From contig NZ_CP044218.1 of the NCBI RefSeq assembly GCF_008727715.1, positions 5,563,501 through 5,627,500 on the forward strand: a stretch of 64,000 nt of DNA, read 5' to 3'. Shown here one piece after another: positions 63,798-64,000 of the stretch. The notes under the pieces were generated by a model that saw nothing but the letters and a program-made list of their open reading frames with translations, made no database searches and was not told where the DNA came from. The stretch comes from Mesorhizobium terrae (GTDB taxonomy: Bacteria; Pseudomonadota; Alphaproteobacteria; Rhizobiales; Rhizobiaceae). Each line of letters starts with the position of its first letter. Position 1 is the stretch's first letter. Made by a program: the position numbers and the translations under genes.

Positions 63798-64000
63798 TCA
63801 GCTCGCCTCGCGCATCGCCTCCGCCGCCTGCAGGTCGACGGAGACCAGCTGGCTGACGCCCTGCTCGGCCATGGTGACGCCGAACAGGCGGTCCATGCGC
63901 GCCATGGTGATCGGATTGTGGGTGATGACGACGAAGCGCGTTTCGGTCGAGGCCGACATCTCGTCCATCAGGTTGCAGAAACGCTCGACATTGTGGTCGT
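63798..64000 (-). CDS. smc: Chromosome segregation protein SMC (C-terminal fragment)
   Basis: Only the last 66 codons before the stop at 63798-63800 are in the window. They read [19 protein letters not shown] and [20 protein letters not shown], the Walker B-distal H-loop region and C-terminus of SMC head domains. SMC organises the chromosome with ScpA/ScpB. Runs off the right edge. Confidence 0.85.
   Translation of the reverse strand, partial: DHNVERFCNLMDEMSASTETRFVVITHNPITMARMDRLFGVTMAEQGVSQLVSVDLQAAEAMREAS

Noticed and set aside
1..64000. CRISPR arrays, rRNA genes, a plasmid origin or a complete prophage
   Set aside because: No regularly spaced direct repeats, rRNA-like sequence, replication genes or clusters of phage genes were found on reading both strands; the DUF2793 gene is isolated.

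Overview
The window is a piece of a high-GC alphaproteobacterial chromosome, most likely Mesorhizobium or a close relative in the Rhizobiales. This is inferred from a CysN-CysC fusion of the NodQ type, an AapJQM amino-acid transporter, an 887-residue PPDK, small DUF427 and DUF1499 proteins, an LpsL-type UDP-glucuronate epimerase and rhizobial-style intergenic palindromic repeats. No 16S gene or taxonomic marker is present, so the genus is an inference.

Left flank (1-5.3 kb): cysD and the 5' part of cysNC (sulfate activation), a 208-bp palindromic repeat, and a DUF2793 phage-tail-related protein. From about 4.6 kb base composition drops, and it stays AT-richer until about 34.6 kb.

Polysaccharide island (5.3-34.4 kb): an O-antigen or capsule locus for an unusually nitrogen-rich, acidic glycan. 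Genes for a nonulosonic acid (legionaminic/sialic type: neuB, CBS-aminotransferase, neuD-like acetyltransferase, neuC, neuA), UDP-L-FucNAc (fnlA/B/C), a 4-reductase plus WbpM-like dehydratase and WbpL-like initiating transferase (QuiNAc-type), a WlbA/B/C-like 3-acetamido set, a UDP-glucose dehydrogenase and two GT4 glycosyltransferases are interleaved. The locus carries two full sets of sugar amidotransferase + HisF + HisH, so two different acetamidino groups may be made. In each set the HisF homologue has lost a different one of the two catalytic Asp residues of histidine biosynthesis. The locus also carries a decayed IS3-family element and a wzx flippase pseudogene with many frameshifts. No intact flippase, polymerase or ligase is in view.

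Core segment (34.6-46.2 kb): MBL-fold hydrolase, DUF1499 membrane protein, acyl-CoA synthetase, two small proteins, a frameshifted glutathione S-transferase, a TetR regulator divergent from an exported RidA protein with a strong palindromic operator, polysaccharide deacetylase, ppdK, a VOC protein and tRNA-Gln(UUG).

Catabolic and transport segment (46.4-62.7 kb): on the minus strand, a dipeptide-type ABC importer (SBP, two permeases, two ATPases) encloses a cytosine-deaminase-like and an AtzA/SsnA-like amidohydrolase. It is followed by an Aap-type amino-acid importer (SBP, two permeases, no ATPase) with a second, paralogous amidohydrolase. A CynX-type MFS transporter, a GntR/FadR regulator and a divergent Asp/Glu-racemase-family protein complete the set. 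Pairs of GTATAC-like boxes 22-23 bp apart lie in three of its promoter regions, which suggests one GntR regulon for uptake and hydrolysis of an amide or cyclic N-compound. The right edge holds an lpsL-type epimerase and the C-terminal end of smc.
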